Below are positions 1 through 9,146 of a stretch of 64,000 nt of DNA, piece after piece. The DNA comes from Acidimicrobiales bacterium. Lineage in GTDB: Bacteria; Actinomycetota; Acidimicrobiia; Acidimicrobiales; MedAcidi-G1. A program made the position numbers and the translations under genes. Position 1 is the stretch's first letter; each line of letters starts with the position of its first letter. Where the stretch lies: assembly GCA_028823445.1 (NCBI GenBank), contig JAPKBH010000003.1, positions 1 to 64,000 on the forward strand, in the 5' to 3' direction. The notes under the pieces were generated by a model that did not search any database, was not told where the DNA came from, and saw only the letters and a program-made list of their open reading frames with translations.

Positions 1-1
1 G

Positions 2-75
2 AGCCCGAGGTCGGATTCGAACCGACGACCTGACGCTTACAAGGCGCCTGCTCTGGCCAACTGAGCTACTCGGGC
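2..75 (-). tRNA. tRNA-Thr (anticodon TGT)
   Basis: Read on the minus strand, this 74-base stretch folds as a complete cloverleaf. The acceptor stem GCCCGAG pairs with CTCGGGC. The T arm carries GGTTCGAATCC. The anticodon stem GGCGC/GCGTC encloses the loop CTTGTAA, giving anticodon TGT (threonine, ACA codons). The 3' CCA is not encoded. The gene lies at the window edge but is complete. Confidence 0.95.
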
Positions 76-328
76 GGGCGGTGTCTGGTGACAAAAGGCC
101 ACGAGACACGATCCCGGTAACTCTAAGGTTAGCGAGGTGACTCACCGGGCCGGTCATGAAAAGTCCGACAGTTTTATACAGCCCCCGCATTTCGTAAGAG
201 AACAATGCGAGGCAGGGTTGAGTAGCGAACCTAAATGTTAAGCGGACGCTGATCGACGGTCCTGGTCATGCCATACTGTGATTCCCAGCAAGTACCCAAT
301 GGCCGCACTTTTGAAAAATAAGGGACCC

Positions 329-1453
329 ATGCTCAATCTGTTCGACGACTACCCGATTCATCAAACGCCCGAACCGCTGGCCTACCCGGGAACTACTGAT
401 CCGAACTTTTATGACCGGTCGTGGTTCAACGGCTACAACCAAGATGCTTCCTGCTATTTTAGTTTCGGTATGGCGGTGTACCCCCACCGAGGGATCATCG
501 ACGGTGCCTTTAGTGTGGTGGAGGCCGGTGGCCGCCAGCACTGCTTCTACGGGTCGGGTCGTGCCCCTCAAGAACGCACCAACACCACCGTCGGGCCGTT
601 ACGACTTGAAATCATCGAACCCTTACGCCGGGCCCGAATCATCCTTGAAGAAAACGACTCCGGCCTTGCTTGTGATTTAACTTTTTCGGCGCGGACCTCG
701 GCCATTGAAGAGGCGCGACAAACGCTCTGGACCGGGACACGGCGGTTTATGGACGCCACTCGGTTTGACCAGTTCGGGCGCTGGAGCGGAACGGTAAGCC
801 ACCCCGACGGTGAGTTCAAAGTCGATGAAGACTCCTGGTTAGGCACTAAGGATCGATCTTGGGGCGTTCGCCGGGTAGGTGAACGGGTTCCCGTTGGTGC
901 CCCCAACTCAACCCAAAGTTTCTTTTTTCTGTGGGCTCCGCTTGTTTGGGAAGATCACATCACCCACGCAATATTTTTTGATGGCCCTGAAGGTGAAGCT
1001 TTGGTTCGTGAGGGGTTGGTTTCCCCGTTTTATGCTTCAGAGGCAGATATCCCTGATGAACTTGATTTAACCGCTACCCGCATGGCCACGGCGGTGCATC
1101 GAGTGGACTACCACCCAGAGACCCGGTTGGCCGCTCGGGCCGCTCTTGACTTGATCGATCTTCATGGTCAGGTCCGCACCATCGACCTTGAGCCACAGCT
1201 TCGATTCCAAATGAAGGGTCTCGGCTATGGGCACCGGGAGTGGGGGCAGGGAGTGTGGAAAGGCGAGTTGGCGTTAGGTGGCGAAAGCTTTGACCTAGCA
1301 GATCTCGACCTTTTGGCCCCAGACAACCTGCATGTTCAGCAGGTGGTGGTGGCATCTGATGGCCAACACCAGGGCATTGGCGTCTTAGAACAGCTCGTGT
1401 TTGGGCCCTATGGGCCGGCCGGTTTTCGTGACTTGTTAGATGGTGCCCAGTGA
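329..1453 (+). CDS. Lipocalin-like (DUF7064/7065-type) protein of unknown function
   Basis: A protein of about 374 residues with no signal peptide or membrane segment. It is rich in aromatic residues (for example 'NFYDRSWFNGY') and in beta-strand-like stretches. It resembles actinobacterial proteins of the DUF7065/DUF7064 type, which I relate from memory to the AttH/CrtC lipocalin-like fold; that assignment is tentative. I chose the ATG at 329 because AAGGGA precedes it, because family members as I recall them begin near 'DDYPIHQ', and because a -10-like CATACT at 272-277 would place the transcript start downstream of the GTG at 278. Its stop overlaps the next gene, a small-molecule kinase, by 14 bases, so the two are probably translated together and may act on one lipid or steroid-like substrate (inference). 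Confidence 0.7.
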   Translation: MLNLFDDYPIHQTPEPLAYPGTTDPNFYDRSWFNGYNQDASCYFSFGMAVYPHRGIIDGAFSVVEAGGRQHCFYGSGRAPQERTNTTVGPLRLEIIEPLRRARIILEENDSGLACDLTFSARTSAIEEARQTLWTGTRRFMDATRFDQFGRWSGTVSHPDGEFKVDEDSWLGTKDRSWGVRRVGERVPVGAPNSTQSFFFLWAPLVWEDHITHAIFFDGPEGEALVREGLVSPFYASEADIPDELDLTATRMATAVHRVDYHPETRLAARAALDLIDLHGQVRTIDLEPQLRFQMKGLGYGHREWGQGVWKGELALGGESFDLADLDLLAPDNLHVQQVVVASDGQHQGIGVLEQLVFGPYGPAGFRDLLDGAQ

Positions 1454-2519
1454 GAAGGTTAAGACCATAAACCCGGATCGTGTTAGTGAAAGTTGGCTAA
1501 CCGCCCGACTTCAGGATTGCGGAGCGGCCGCTGAGTCGGCGACGGTCACCGGGTTCACCGCCCAGCCCATCGGTGCGGGCAAAATGGGAGACACTTTTCG
1601 CTATCAACTCACTTGGGGTGGGCCACCGGGGCCGGCCACGGTGGTAGGAAAGTTTGCCTCCGCCGACCAAGAGAGTCGTGCTGCGGCTCTCCGTACTGGC
1701 ATTTACCAGCGGGAAATTAATTTTTTTAGTGAACTAGCGAGCCATGTGGATATTCGGATCCCTAACTGTCATTACTGCAAAATGGATGCCAGCACTGGTG
1801 AGTTTGTCGTGTTGATGGAAGATCTTGCACCGGCCACCGTGGGTGACCAGATCACTGGTTGTTCACCAGATGAAGCGAACGCCGCTTTAGAAGAGTTGGT
1901 CGGGCTTCACGGGGTAGAAATTCCCGGTTTGGCTTCCCGGGATTGGTTGGGTTCCAAATGTCCAGAGGCCGCCGAAAATATGGGACTGATGTACTCGACG
2001 CTCCTCCCGACTTTTCTTGAGCGGTACGCAGACCGGTTGTCCTCCGAAACGATTCGAGTAGCAGAACGGTTTGGGGGGTGCGCCAAGAAGTGGCTGACCA
2101 TGTCCTCTGCTCCCTACCGACTTCTTCATGGCGATTATCGTCTCGACAACCTAATGTTTGGTCCTGAGGGGGTAACTGCGGTGGATTGGCAGACCGTTTG
2201 TTACGGACCTCCGGTATCTGACGTTTCTTATTTTTGTGGCGCAGGGCTTTTAACCGATGACCGTCGGGCCCATGAGGAGGGTTTAGTGCGTTCCTACCAT
2301 GAGCGACTTGAACACCGTTCCGGTGGGTTGATCTCGTGGGATCGTTGCTGGGCAGATTATCGACTTCATGCGGTTGCTGGTTTACATATGGCCGTGGTGG
2401 CCGCGGCGATGGTAACGGAAGACGAGCGCGGGGTTGCTTTGTTTAGCGCTATGGCAGAACGTCACGCCGCCCATGTCGTTGACTTAGAGACGCTAGATCT
2501 TCTTGAATCCTGCGGGTAG
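1440..2519 (+). CDS. Phosphotransferase family protein (APH/EcKinase-like small-molecule kinase)
   Basis: A 359-residue kinase-fold protein. The catalytic loop is visible as 'LLHGDYRLDNLMFG' near residue 230, followed by the metal-binding 'VDWQ'. These are the Brenner and DFG-equivalent motifs of aminoglycoside phosphotransferase-like and ecdysteroid-kinase-like enzymes. Members phosphorylate hydroxyl groups on small molecules such as choline, macrolides or steroids; the substrate here is not evident. An antibiotic-resistance role is not supported, because the gene is coupled to a lipocalin-like protein and similar proteins are often linked to lipid or sterol metabolism in actinomycetes. The start ATG overlaps the upstream gene by 14 bases. 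Confidence 0.8.
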   Translation: MVPSEKVKTINPDRVSESWLTARLQDCGAAAESATVTGFTAQPIGAGKMGDTFRYQLTWGGPPGPATVVGKFASADQESRAAALRTGIYQREINFFSELASHVDIRIPNCHYCKMDASTGEFVVLMEDLAPATVGDQITGCSPDEANAALEELVGLHGVEIPGLASRDWLGSKCPEAAENMGLMYSTLLPTFLERYADRLSSETIRVAERFGGCAKKWLTMSSAPYRLLHGDYRLDNLMFGPEGVTAVDWQTVCYGPPVSDVSYFCGAGLLTDDRRAHEEGLVRSYHERLEHRSGGLISWDRCWADYRLHAVAGLHMAVVAAAMVTEDERGVALFSAMAERHAAHVVDLETLDLLESCG

Positions 2520-2644
2520 AGAATGCTTTGGTTGGACGCACAATCCGTGGCCTGTGCGGGGTAATGGGTGACCAGCAAAGGCCTTTTTCTTATTTGAAAA
2601 CTAGTGGAAACACTGCCTTGAGAGAGTTAAAAGAGGGGGTGCTT

Positions 2645-2959
2645 GTGTCGCGCTCTTTAAGCGGTCAGACTCACGAGGTGGAACTTACAGAACGAGACCG
2701 TGCAATATTAGATTTCGAACGATCTTGGTGGGCTAACGACGCCCCCAAGGACCAACAGGTGCAGGAGCGATTTGAGCTTTCCTTAACCCGCTACTACCAG
2801 TTGCTGGTTGAGTTGTTGGATATGCCAGAGGCGGCTCTTTATGATCCGCTGGTGGTCCGTCGTTTGCAGAGACAACGAGATCGGCGTCGCCAGGCCCGAC
2901 GTTCGTTAATGATTGATGAAACGGTGACCCCCACCGGTTCTACGGGAGATGAAACATGA
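2645..2959 (+). CDS. DUF3263 domain protein
   Basis: About 104 residues. The core 'LTERDRAILDFERSWW' followed by 'RYYQLLVELLD' and a basic tail (RRLQRQRDRRRQARR) is typical of DUF3263, a small actinobacterial family with helix-turn-helix-like character that may bind DNA. I chose GTG at 2645 because AGAGGGGG lies just upstream; an upstream start at 2528 would add 39 residues lacking family resemblance. The stop overlaps the next gene as ATGA. The same pairing of a DUF3263 gene with a LytR_C gene is found in Mycobacterium tuberculosis (Rv0430-Rv0431), also near a groEL. Confidence 0.8.
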   Translation: MSRSLSGQTHEVELTERDRAILDFERSWWANDAPKDQQVQERFELSLTRYYQLLVELLDMPEAALYDPLVVRRLQRQRDRRRQARRSLMIDETVTPTGSTGDET

Positions 2960-3579
2960 GCAACGGTCGCCGAAGTAAAGGTGGAGGCCTAGGCCCCAGT
3001 AATGCGGCAGCAGCCCCTCGCGGAGTGCTGTTGATCGTGGTTGCCGTAGCACTCGGTGTGTTGCTGCTCTGGAAAGGTCTCGGCGCCTCAGAGTTCGCCG
3101 TGACCCCAGCCGCGGAAGAAACAGTAACCACCACCACAGCGGATGTCACCACCGATACCGGTGTTGACGGCGAGCCAACCACGGTTACCGGTATTGACGG
3201 CGAGCCGATAGAAACCACGACCACTACGCTTTTCCCGACGGTTACTGCTTTGCCTCCGAACGAGGTGACGGTGTTGGTGGCCAACGGTTCGGGGATTGGT
3301 GGAGCCGCAGGAACAATAACGGATTTGTTGAAACCAGAGGGGTACGTAACACTGGCCCCCGCCAATGCAGAGCCCACTGGGGTGTCCGGCATTTACTATC
3401 GAACTGGTAAGGCTGATGAAGCGCGAGAAGTAATGGAAGTCTTAGCTCCGGGCGACCCAATGTTGATTAAAATCCTCCCTGAGGGTGGCCTAGCAGTGCC
3501 TGATGAAACGCAAGAGCGAGTAGTTGAAGCGGACATCGTGGTTATTTTGGGCAGCGACGGCTTGATCATCTCTGAATAG
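2956..3579 (+). CDS. Membrane-anchored LytR C-terminal domain protein (VirR-like)
   Basis: A 207-residue protein. After a short cytoplasmic tail, residues about 18-40 form a single hydrophobic anchor (GVLLIVVAVALGVLLLW). A Thr/Asp/Gly-rich linker with two near-repeats of 'GV/IDGEPTTVTG' type (about residues 55-80) leads to a C-terminal LytR_C domain (about residues 100-200; 'VLVANGSGIGGAAG'). LytR_C domains sit outside the membrane and are linked to cell envelope assembly; the mycobacterial relative VirR (Rv0431) affects vesicle release. The start overlaps the preceding DUF3263 stop (ATGA), so co-translation is likely. The envelope role is inferred from family and synteny. Confidence 0.8.
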   Translation: MSNGRRSKGGGLGPSNAAAAPRGVLLIVVAVALGVLLLWKGLGASEFAVTPAAEETVTTTTADVTTDTGVDGEPTTVTGIDGEPIETTTTTLFPTVTALPPNEVTVLVANGSGIGGAAGTITDLLKPEGYVTLAPANAEPTGVSGIYYRTGKADEAREVMEVLAPGDPMLIKILPEGGLAVPDETQERVVEADIVVILGSDGLIISE

Positions 3580-3586
3580 GAGAAAA

Positions 3587-4576
3587 GTGCGGGTAGTTGC
3601 CGCTCCAGACAAGTTCAGGTCTTCGGCTTCGGCCCAAGAAATCGCTGAGTCAATTGGTCGGGCAGTAACTTCCTGGGGCGGCCTTATTGATCTTGCTCCC
3701 ATGGCAGACGGTGGCGAAGGAACGCTCGAAGCATTGGGCGGGGCGAACCGCACCATGGTGGTACAGGGCCCATTGGGCGAATCTGTAGAGGCCGAGTGGC
3801 GGCTAAGCGGAGGAGTGGCCGTCATTGAGATGGCGCAGGCCTCGGGCTTATTGTTGGCTGGTGGGGCAGAAGGCAACTTGCCCCTTGATGCTTCAACGGT
3901 GGGAACCGGCCAGTTGATCTTGCAGGCCGTTGAGCAGGGCGCCGAGAAGATAATTGTGGCGGTGGGCGGATCAGCCACCACCGATGGGGGGCTCGGCGCG
4001 TTAGAAGCGATGGGCTCGCTGGCTCGGTACCGCGGGGTGGAGTTGCTGGTTGCCTGTGATGTGCGTACCCGTTTTGTGGATGCCGCCCAAGTGTTCGGCC
4101 CACAAAAGGGTGCTTCTGCTGCTCAAGTTAATTTGTTGAGCCGTCGCCTTAACCGTTTAGCACAGGTCTACCAAGAGCGGTTTGGCTTCGATGTCTTGGC
4201 CCTTAATCGAGCAGGAGCAGCGGGTGGACTGGCCGGTGGCTTGGCGGCGGTCGGTGGGCAACTGGTAGATGGCGCCGACCTGGTGGCGGATGAACTTTTG
4301 TTGGATGAGTTGCTAGAAGGGGCAGATTTGGTGGTCACCGGCGAGGGTTGTTTGGACGAGTCTTCGTTTGAGGGGAAGGTGGTCGGTGGGGTGGCGGCCT
4401 ATGCCGCTGCGGTTGGGGTTGATTTTTTGGTGGTGGCCGGTCGCATCGATAGCAAAGTGGCGGGTCGAGTGACGGCGGTTTCTTTGGTAGAGGAGTTTGG
4501 TGAAAAAACAGCAATGGCCAAAACTGGGGAATGTGTAGAAGCGGCGGTGGGTTCCTACTTACGAGAGCACTTTTAG
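3587..4576 (+). CDS. Glycerate 2-kinase (GlxK/GarK family)
   Basis: A 329-residue enzyme of the type-1 glycerate kinase family, which phosphorylates D-glycerate to 2-phosphoglycerate and feeds photorespiratory or serine-derived carbon into glycolysis. Family hallmarks are the N-terminal 'APDKFRSSASA', the 'VGGSATTDGGLGAL' loop near residue 130, and the C-terminal 'VTGEGCLDESSFEGK'. The length is slightly short of the usual 370-380. The start is GTG with a good ribosome site (TAGGAGAAAA) 7 bases after the preceding stop. The tight spacing suggests transcription with the LytR_C gene. Confidence 0.9.
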   Translation: MRVVAAPDKFRSSASAQEIAESIGRAVTSWGGLIDLAPMADGGEGTLEALGGANRTMVVQGPLGESVEAEWRLSGGVAVIEMAQASGLLLAGGAEGNLPLDASTVGTGQLILQAVEQGAEKIIVAVGGSATTDGGLGALEAMGSLARYRGVELLVACDVRTRFVDAAQVFGPQKGASAAQVNLLSRRLNRLAQVYQERFGFDVLALNRAGAAGGLAGGLAAVGGQLVDGADLVADELLLDELLEGADLVVTGEGCLDESSFEGKVVGGVAAYAAAVGVDFLVVAGRIDSKVAGRVTAVSLVEEFGEKTAMAKTGECVEAAVGSYLREHF

Positions 4577-4608
4577 TCCACTGGTTGCGTTAATCCTGAC
4601 TACTTAGG

Positions 4609-4614
4609 TAGGCT
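4609..4614 (+). promoter_or_regulatory. Putative promoter -10 for cysO-like gene
   Basis: TAGGCT at 4609-4614 with TTGCGT at 4585-4590, an 18-base spacer. A start of transcription near 4621 would leave a leader of about 40 bases before the ATG at 4661. Pattern-based only. Confidence 0.35.
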
Positions 4615-4660
4615 TTTAAGGCTCTTGTGTTTGTTTACTCACCAGCCAGAAAGATCCTTC

Positions 4661-4936
4661 ATGTCAATCACTGTTCGAGTCCCCACCACCCTTCGCCCAC
4701 TCACCGGCGGGTCCCCCGACGTTTCGGTAGAAGCGGCAACGGTCGGTGAGGCTATGGCCGCTCTTGAGTCCGCACACCCAGGCTTTAACGAGCGTATTTT
4801 TGATGATCAAGGTGCGTTGCGCCGTTTTGTCAACGTTTTTGTCAGCGACGAAGACATTCGCTTCCTTGAAGGCCTTGATACCTCGGTACCCGAGGGCGCT
4901 ACGGTGGCCATTATCCCTGCGGTCGCTGGCGGTTAA
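4661..4936 (+). CDS. cysO: CysO-like ubiquitin-fold sulfur carrier
   Basis: A 91-residue MoaD/ThiS-type protein ending in Gly-Gly, the residues that become a thiocarboxylate. It resembles M. tuberculosis CysO throughout: 'VPTTLRPLTGG' near the N terminus, 'RFVNVFVSDEDIRF' in the middle, and 'AVAGG' at the end. CysO carries sulfide for cysteine synthesis with CysM and the protease Mec. Neither partner is next to this gene, so the pathway is inferred from the carrier alone. A ThiS or MoaD role is possible but less likely given the sequence. I chose ATG 4661 because the residues upstream (a TTG-started 12-residue extension) do not belong to the fold. Confidence 0.8.
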   Translation: MSITVRVPTTLRPLTGGSPDVSVEAATVGEAMAALESAHPGFNERIFDDQGALRRFVNVFVSDEDIRFLEGLDTSVPEGATVAIIPAVAGG

Positions 4937-4980
4937 TTACTTAAGCACTGCTTGAGTAAAAGGTAAACTTAGGGTTGTGA

Positions 4981-6702
<1,722 letters not shown>

Positions 6703-6724
6703 AACCCACAAGCACGTAACGGTC

Positions 6725-6766
6725 GGGGCGCCTTCGGGCGCCTCGACTGCGTTTAAGACGTTTTTC
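6725..6766 (+). terminator. Rho-independent-type terminator after groEL
   Basis: A stem GGGGCGCC/GGCGCCTC (6725-6744, one G-T pair) closes on a TTCG tetraloop. TTTTT follows at 6761-6765. The hairpin is very stable, but the T run lies about 16 bases past the stem, so termination may be imperfect. Confidence 0.65.
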
Positions 6767-6812
6767 CTCTAAAAGGTTGACTAATGAAGAAGAACGCGAA
6801 AGGTTTAACAAC

Positions 6813-7598
6813 ATGAGTAGAGGGCGAACCCATCGAGTACTAACTCGCCGCATTGACGCCCAAGGCAGTCGACGCATGCCTGACCAACTCATTGTTGAAG
6901 AGCCTATGTCAATTCGCCTTGACGGGACACTGGTCGCCACCACCATGCGCACCCCGGGCGAAGATTTTGAATTAGCGGTCGGCTTTTGTGTGACCGAAGG
7001 ACTCTTAGGAGAAGCCGAAGTGCGGACCGTGCGTTATTGCGGCCAAGGCTCCGCTATGCAATCAGAATTCAACGATGTGACGGTAGAAACCGGTGGCCAG
7101 GCTCCGCCCCCCACCCCACGTTTGGGGCCAGCATCGTCGTCTTGTGGCATCTGCGGAACGGTAGCTATCGACACACTGGCGCAACGCCTCTCGGTGCTCA
7201 ACACCCAACCCTTTGACCCCCAGCAACTCATGGCGGTAGCGGCCGAAGTGGGTGGCGATCAAACGCTGTTTGCCGCCACCGGAACCGTCCATGCGGCTAT
7301 GGCTTTTGACAGAGACGGCCAGCCCTTAATAATGCGTGAAGACATCGGCCGCCATAATGCGGTTGACAAAATCGTGGGGCGCCTTTACCTCGATGGCCAA
7401 CTACCGGCCACCGACTTAGGGCTCTGGGTAAGCAGCAGGGCATCATTTGAAATGGTGCAAAAAGCATGGGCCGCGGGCTTTTCCTGCCTCATGGCGGTGA
7501 GCGGTCCGTCTGCACTGGCTGTCGAAACGGCGCAACGCTCAGGGTTGCAGTTGGCCGGGTTCGCTCGTGAGGGCCGGATAAACATTTACACCGATTAA
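6813..7598 (+). CDS. fdhD: Formate dehydrogenase accessory sulfurtransferase FdhD
   Basis: About 261 residues. FdhD moves sulfur from a cysteine desulfurase onto the molybdenum cofactor of formate dehydrogenase. Visible family features are 'EEPMSIRLDG' near the N terminus, 'TPGEDFELAVGF', the conserved Cys pair in 'SSCGICG' near residue 110, and 'REDIGRHNAVDKIVG' near residue 175. ATG 6813 is preferred because GAAAGG precedes it at a normal distance; a TTG at 6777 gives 12 extra residues. No formate dehydrogenase gene lies in the window, so its client must be elsewhere. Confidence 0.93.
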   Translation: MSRGRTHRVLTRRIDAQGSRRMPDQLIVEEPMSIRLDGTLVATTMRTPGEDFELAVGFCVTEGLLGEAEVRTVRYCGQGSAMQSEFNDVTVETGGQAPPPTPRLGPASSSCGICGTVAIDTLAQRLSVLNTQPFDPQQLMAVAAEVGGDQTLFAATGTVHAAMAFDRDGQPLIMREDIGRHNAVDKIVGRLYLDGQLPATDLGLWVSSRASFEMVQKAWAAGFSCLMAVSGPSALAVETAQRSGLQLAGFAREGRINIYTD

Positions 7599-7630
7599 GG
7601 GCGGCGTTCACGTCAGAGCAGAATGCTCCC

Positions 7631-7636
7631 TACACT
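7631..7636 (+). promoter_or_regulatory. Leaderless -10 element of hemQ
   Basis: TACACT ends 7 bases before the hemQ ATG at 7644, with a possible -35 TTCACG at 7607-7612 (18-base spacer). Transcription would start at or next to the A of the ATG. Confidence 0.55.
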
Positions 7637-7643
7637 TAGCCCC

Positions 7644-8327
7644 ATGACCGAACCAGTTTCCCCCAGCGACGGCCTCGCCGTTCTCCACCTTTTTTGTAAA
7701 ATTTCCCCAAGTTCGCAAGGACCAGCAATTCGTTCTGCGGTAGCCGGGGCTCGAGAAGCCGGAAATCAGGTAGTGACCGCTGCACTGCTGGGGCACAAAG
7801 CCGATATCGGGTTCATGATTTTAGGTCGAGACCTGTGGCAACTCCGTAGTTTGCAAACTGCGTTAACAAGCGCTGGGCTTGAAATTGTAGACAGCTTCGT
7901 TTCACTCACCGAGATCTCTGAATACGCCGCTGGGTTGCCTGAAGCGATGAAAGAAACCCGTCTGCGTCCCCAGTTGCCGCCCGAGGGCAAGCCAGCTTTT
8001 TGTTTCTACCCCATGTCGAAACGTCGTGGAGAAAAAGACAACTGGTTCACCCTGCCTGCTGATGAGCGATCCGCTCTAATGCATGAACACGGAACGTCCG
8101 GACGAGCTTTCGCAGGCCGCATTCTCCAAGTGATCACCGGCTCTACCGGGTTAGACGATTACGAATGGGGAGTAAGCCTCTTCGGCCAACACCCCGACGA
8201 CCTCAAAGAAGTGGTTTATACTCTCCGGTTTGATGAAGCCTCCGCTGTTTATGCAGAATTCGGACCCTTCTACGTAGGAATGGTTGAAGACCTCGACGTG
8301 GTGTTGTCTCAAGTGGGCTGCGGCTAG
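7644..8327 (+). CDS. hemQ: Coproheme decarboxylase HemQ/ChdC (chlorite dismutase fold)
   Basis: About 227 residues. It converts coproheme III to heme b by two oxidative decarboxylations, the last step of the coproporphyrin-dependent heme route of actinobacteria and Firmicutes. The family signature 'YPMSKRRGEKDNW' contains the tyrosine radical site; 'MHEHGTSGR' and 'TGSTGLDDYEWGVSLF' follow and supply the heme ligand region. The absence of the chlorite-degrading arginine context and the overall pattern favour HemQ over chlorite dismutase. I chose ATG 7644 because a -10-like TACACT ends 7 bases before it; ATG 7623 would place the promoter inside the gene. hemE and hemY lie 14-16 kb away on the other strand. 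Confidence 0.92.
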   Translation: MTEPVSPSDGLAVLHLFCKISPSSQGPAIRSAVAGAREAGNQVVTAALLGHKADIGFMILGRDLWQLRSLQTALTSAGLEIVDSFVSLTEISEYAAGLPEAMKETRLRPQLPPEGKPAFCFYPMSKRRGEKDNWFTLPADERSALMHEHGTSGRAFAGRILQVITGSTGLDDYEWGVSLFGQHPDDLKEVVYTLRFDEASAVYAEFGPFYVGMVEDLDVVLSQVGCG

Positions 8328-8341
8328 CCGCCGGTTGGCCC

Positions 8342-9145
8342 ATGCAAGAATTAACCAAGCTCGCTCTCCTGCAAGAAAATTTGCAGAGTTTTGAACGAGT
8401 AGTTGTTGCTTTCTCCGGGGGGGTTGATTCGGCATTGCTGGCTCGAGTGGCCCACGACACCTTGGGGCCTGAACGGTGCCATGTGGTTACCGCAGCGTCC
8501 CCTTCGTTGGCCGGCCAAGAACGACAAGAAGCGGGCGACCTGGCGGCCGAATGGGGGCTGCGCTGGACCACTGTAGATACCGACGAAATGGATTCTGCCG
8601 CCTACCGAGTCAACGATGCCAACCGTTGCGGACACTGCAAAGACGCTTTGATGGATGCCCTAGACCCCTTAGCAAAAAGAGAAAAAGCTACCGTTTTGTT
8701 GGGGGTAAACGTCGATGATCTTGGCGATCACCGACCGGGCCAAGAAGTAGCTGCTCAACGAGGGGCCCGCTTTCCGCTAGTGGATGCAGGGCTCACCAAA
8801 GAAATGGTGCGAAACATCTCAAAAGAGCTTGGTCTGCGCACTTGGGATAAACCCGCCGCCGCCTGTTTGGCCTCTCGCTTGCCCTACGGAACCCCGGTTT
8901 CGGTATCTGTCCTCTCTACGGTTGAACGCGCTGAGGCCGCCCTTAAGGAGCTCGGTTTTGTGGACCTTCGCGTACGGCATTATGCAGACACGGCACGCTT
9001 AGAGATTTCCTTAAAGCAATTGCCAGACGTGCTGGTGCAGCGAGAAGAAATTGTTGATGCTCTGCACCAAGTGGGTTACCGCTATGTCACTCTTGACCTT
9101 GAAGGCATTCGGTCGGGGAACCTTAACCAGGCTCTCGAGGGCTGA
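8342..9145 (+). CDS. larE: LarE-type ATP-dependent sulfur transferase
   Basis: A 267-residue PP-loop enzyme. The nucleotide-binding SGGVDS lies at residues 25-30. LarE adenylates and thiolates the pyridinium precursor of the nickel-pincer cofactor of lactate racemase. Cys175, in 'AAACLASRLPYG', corresponds to the sacrificial cysteine of Lactobacillus LarE. A CxxC (Cys96 and Cys99, 'RCGHCK') is also present; together these resemble the three-cysteine LarE type that holds an iron-sulfur cluster (family knowledge). No larA, larB or larC is in the window, so a different thiolation target is possible. It follows hemQ by 14 bases and precedes glnD by one base. Confidence 0.88.
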   Translation: MQELTKLALLQENLQSFERVVVAFSGGVDSALLARVAHDTLGPERCHVVTAASPSLAGQERQEAGDLAAEWGLRWTTVDTDEMDSAAYRVNDANRCGHCKDALMDALDPLAKREKATVLLGVNVDDLGDHRPGQEVAAQRGARFPLVDAGLTKEMVRNISKELGLRTWDKPAAACLASRLPYGTPVSVSVLSTVERAEAALKELGFVDLRVRHYADTARLEISLKQLPDVLVQREEIVDALHQVGYRYVTLDLEGIRSGNLNQALEG

Positions 9146-9146
9146 G

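Noticed and set aside
1440-2519. Antibiotic (aminoglycoside) resistance gene
   Set aside because: It shares only the general kinase fold; neighbours and sequence fit a metabolic small-molecule kinase.
7644-8327. True chlorite dismutase
   Set aside because: The tyrosine-containing YPMSKRR motif and the presence of hemE and hemY fit coproheme decarboxylase.
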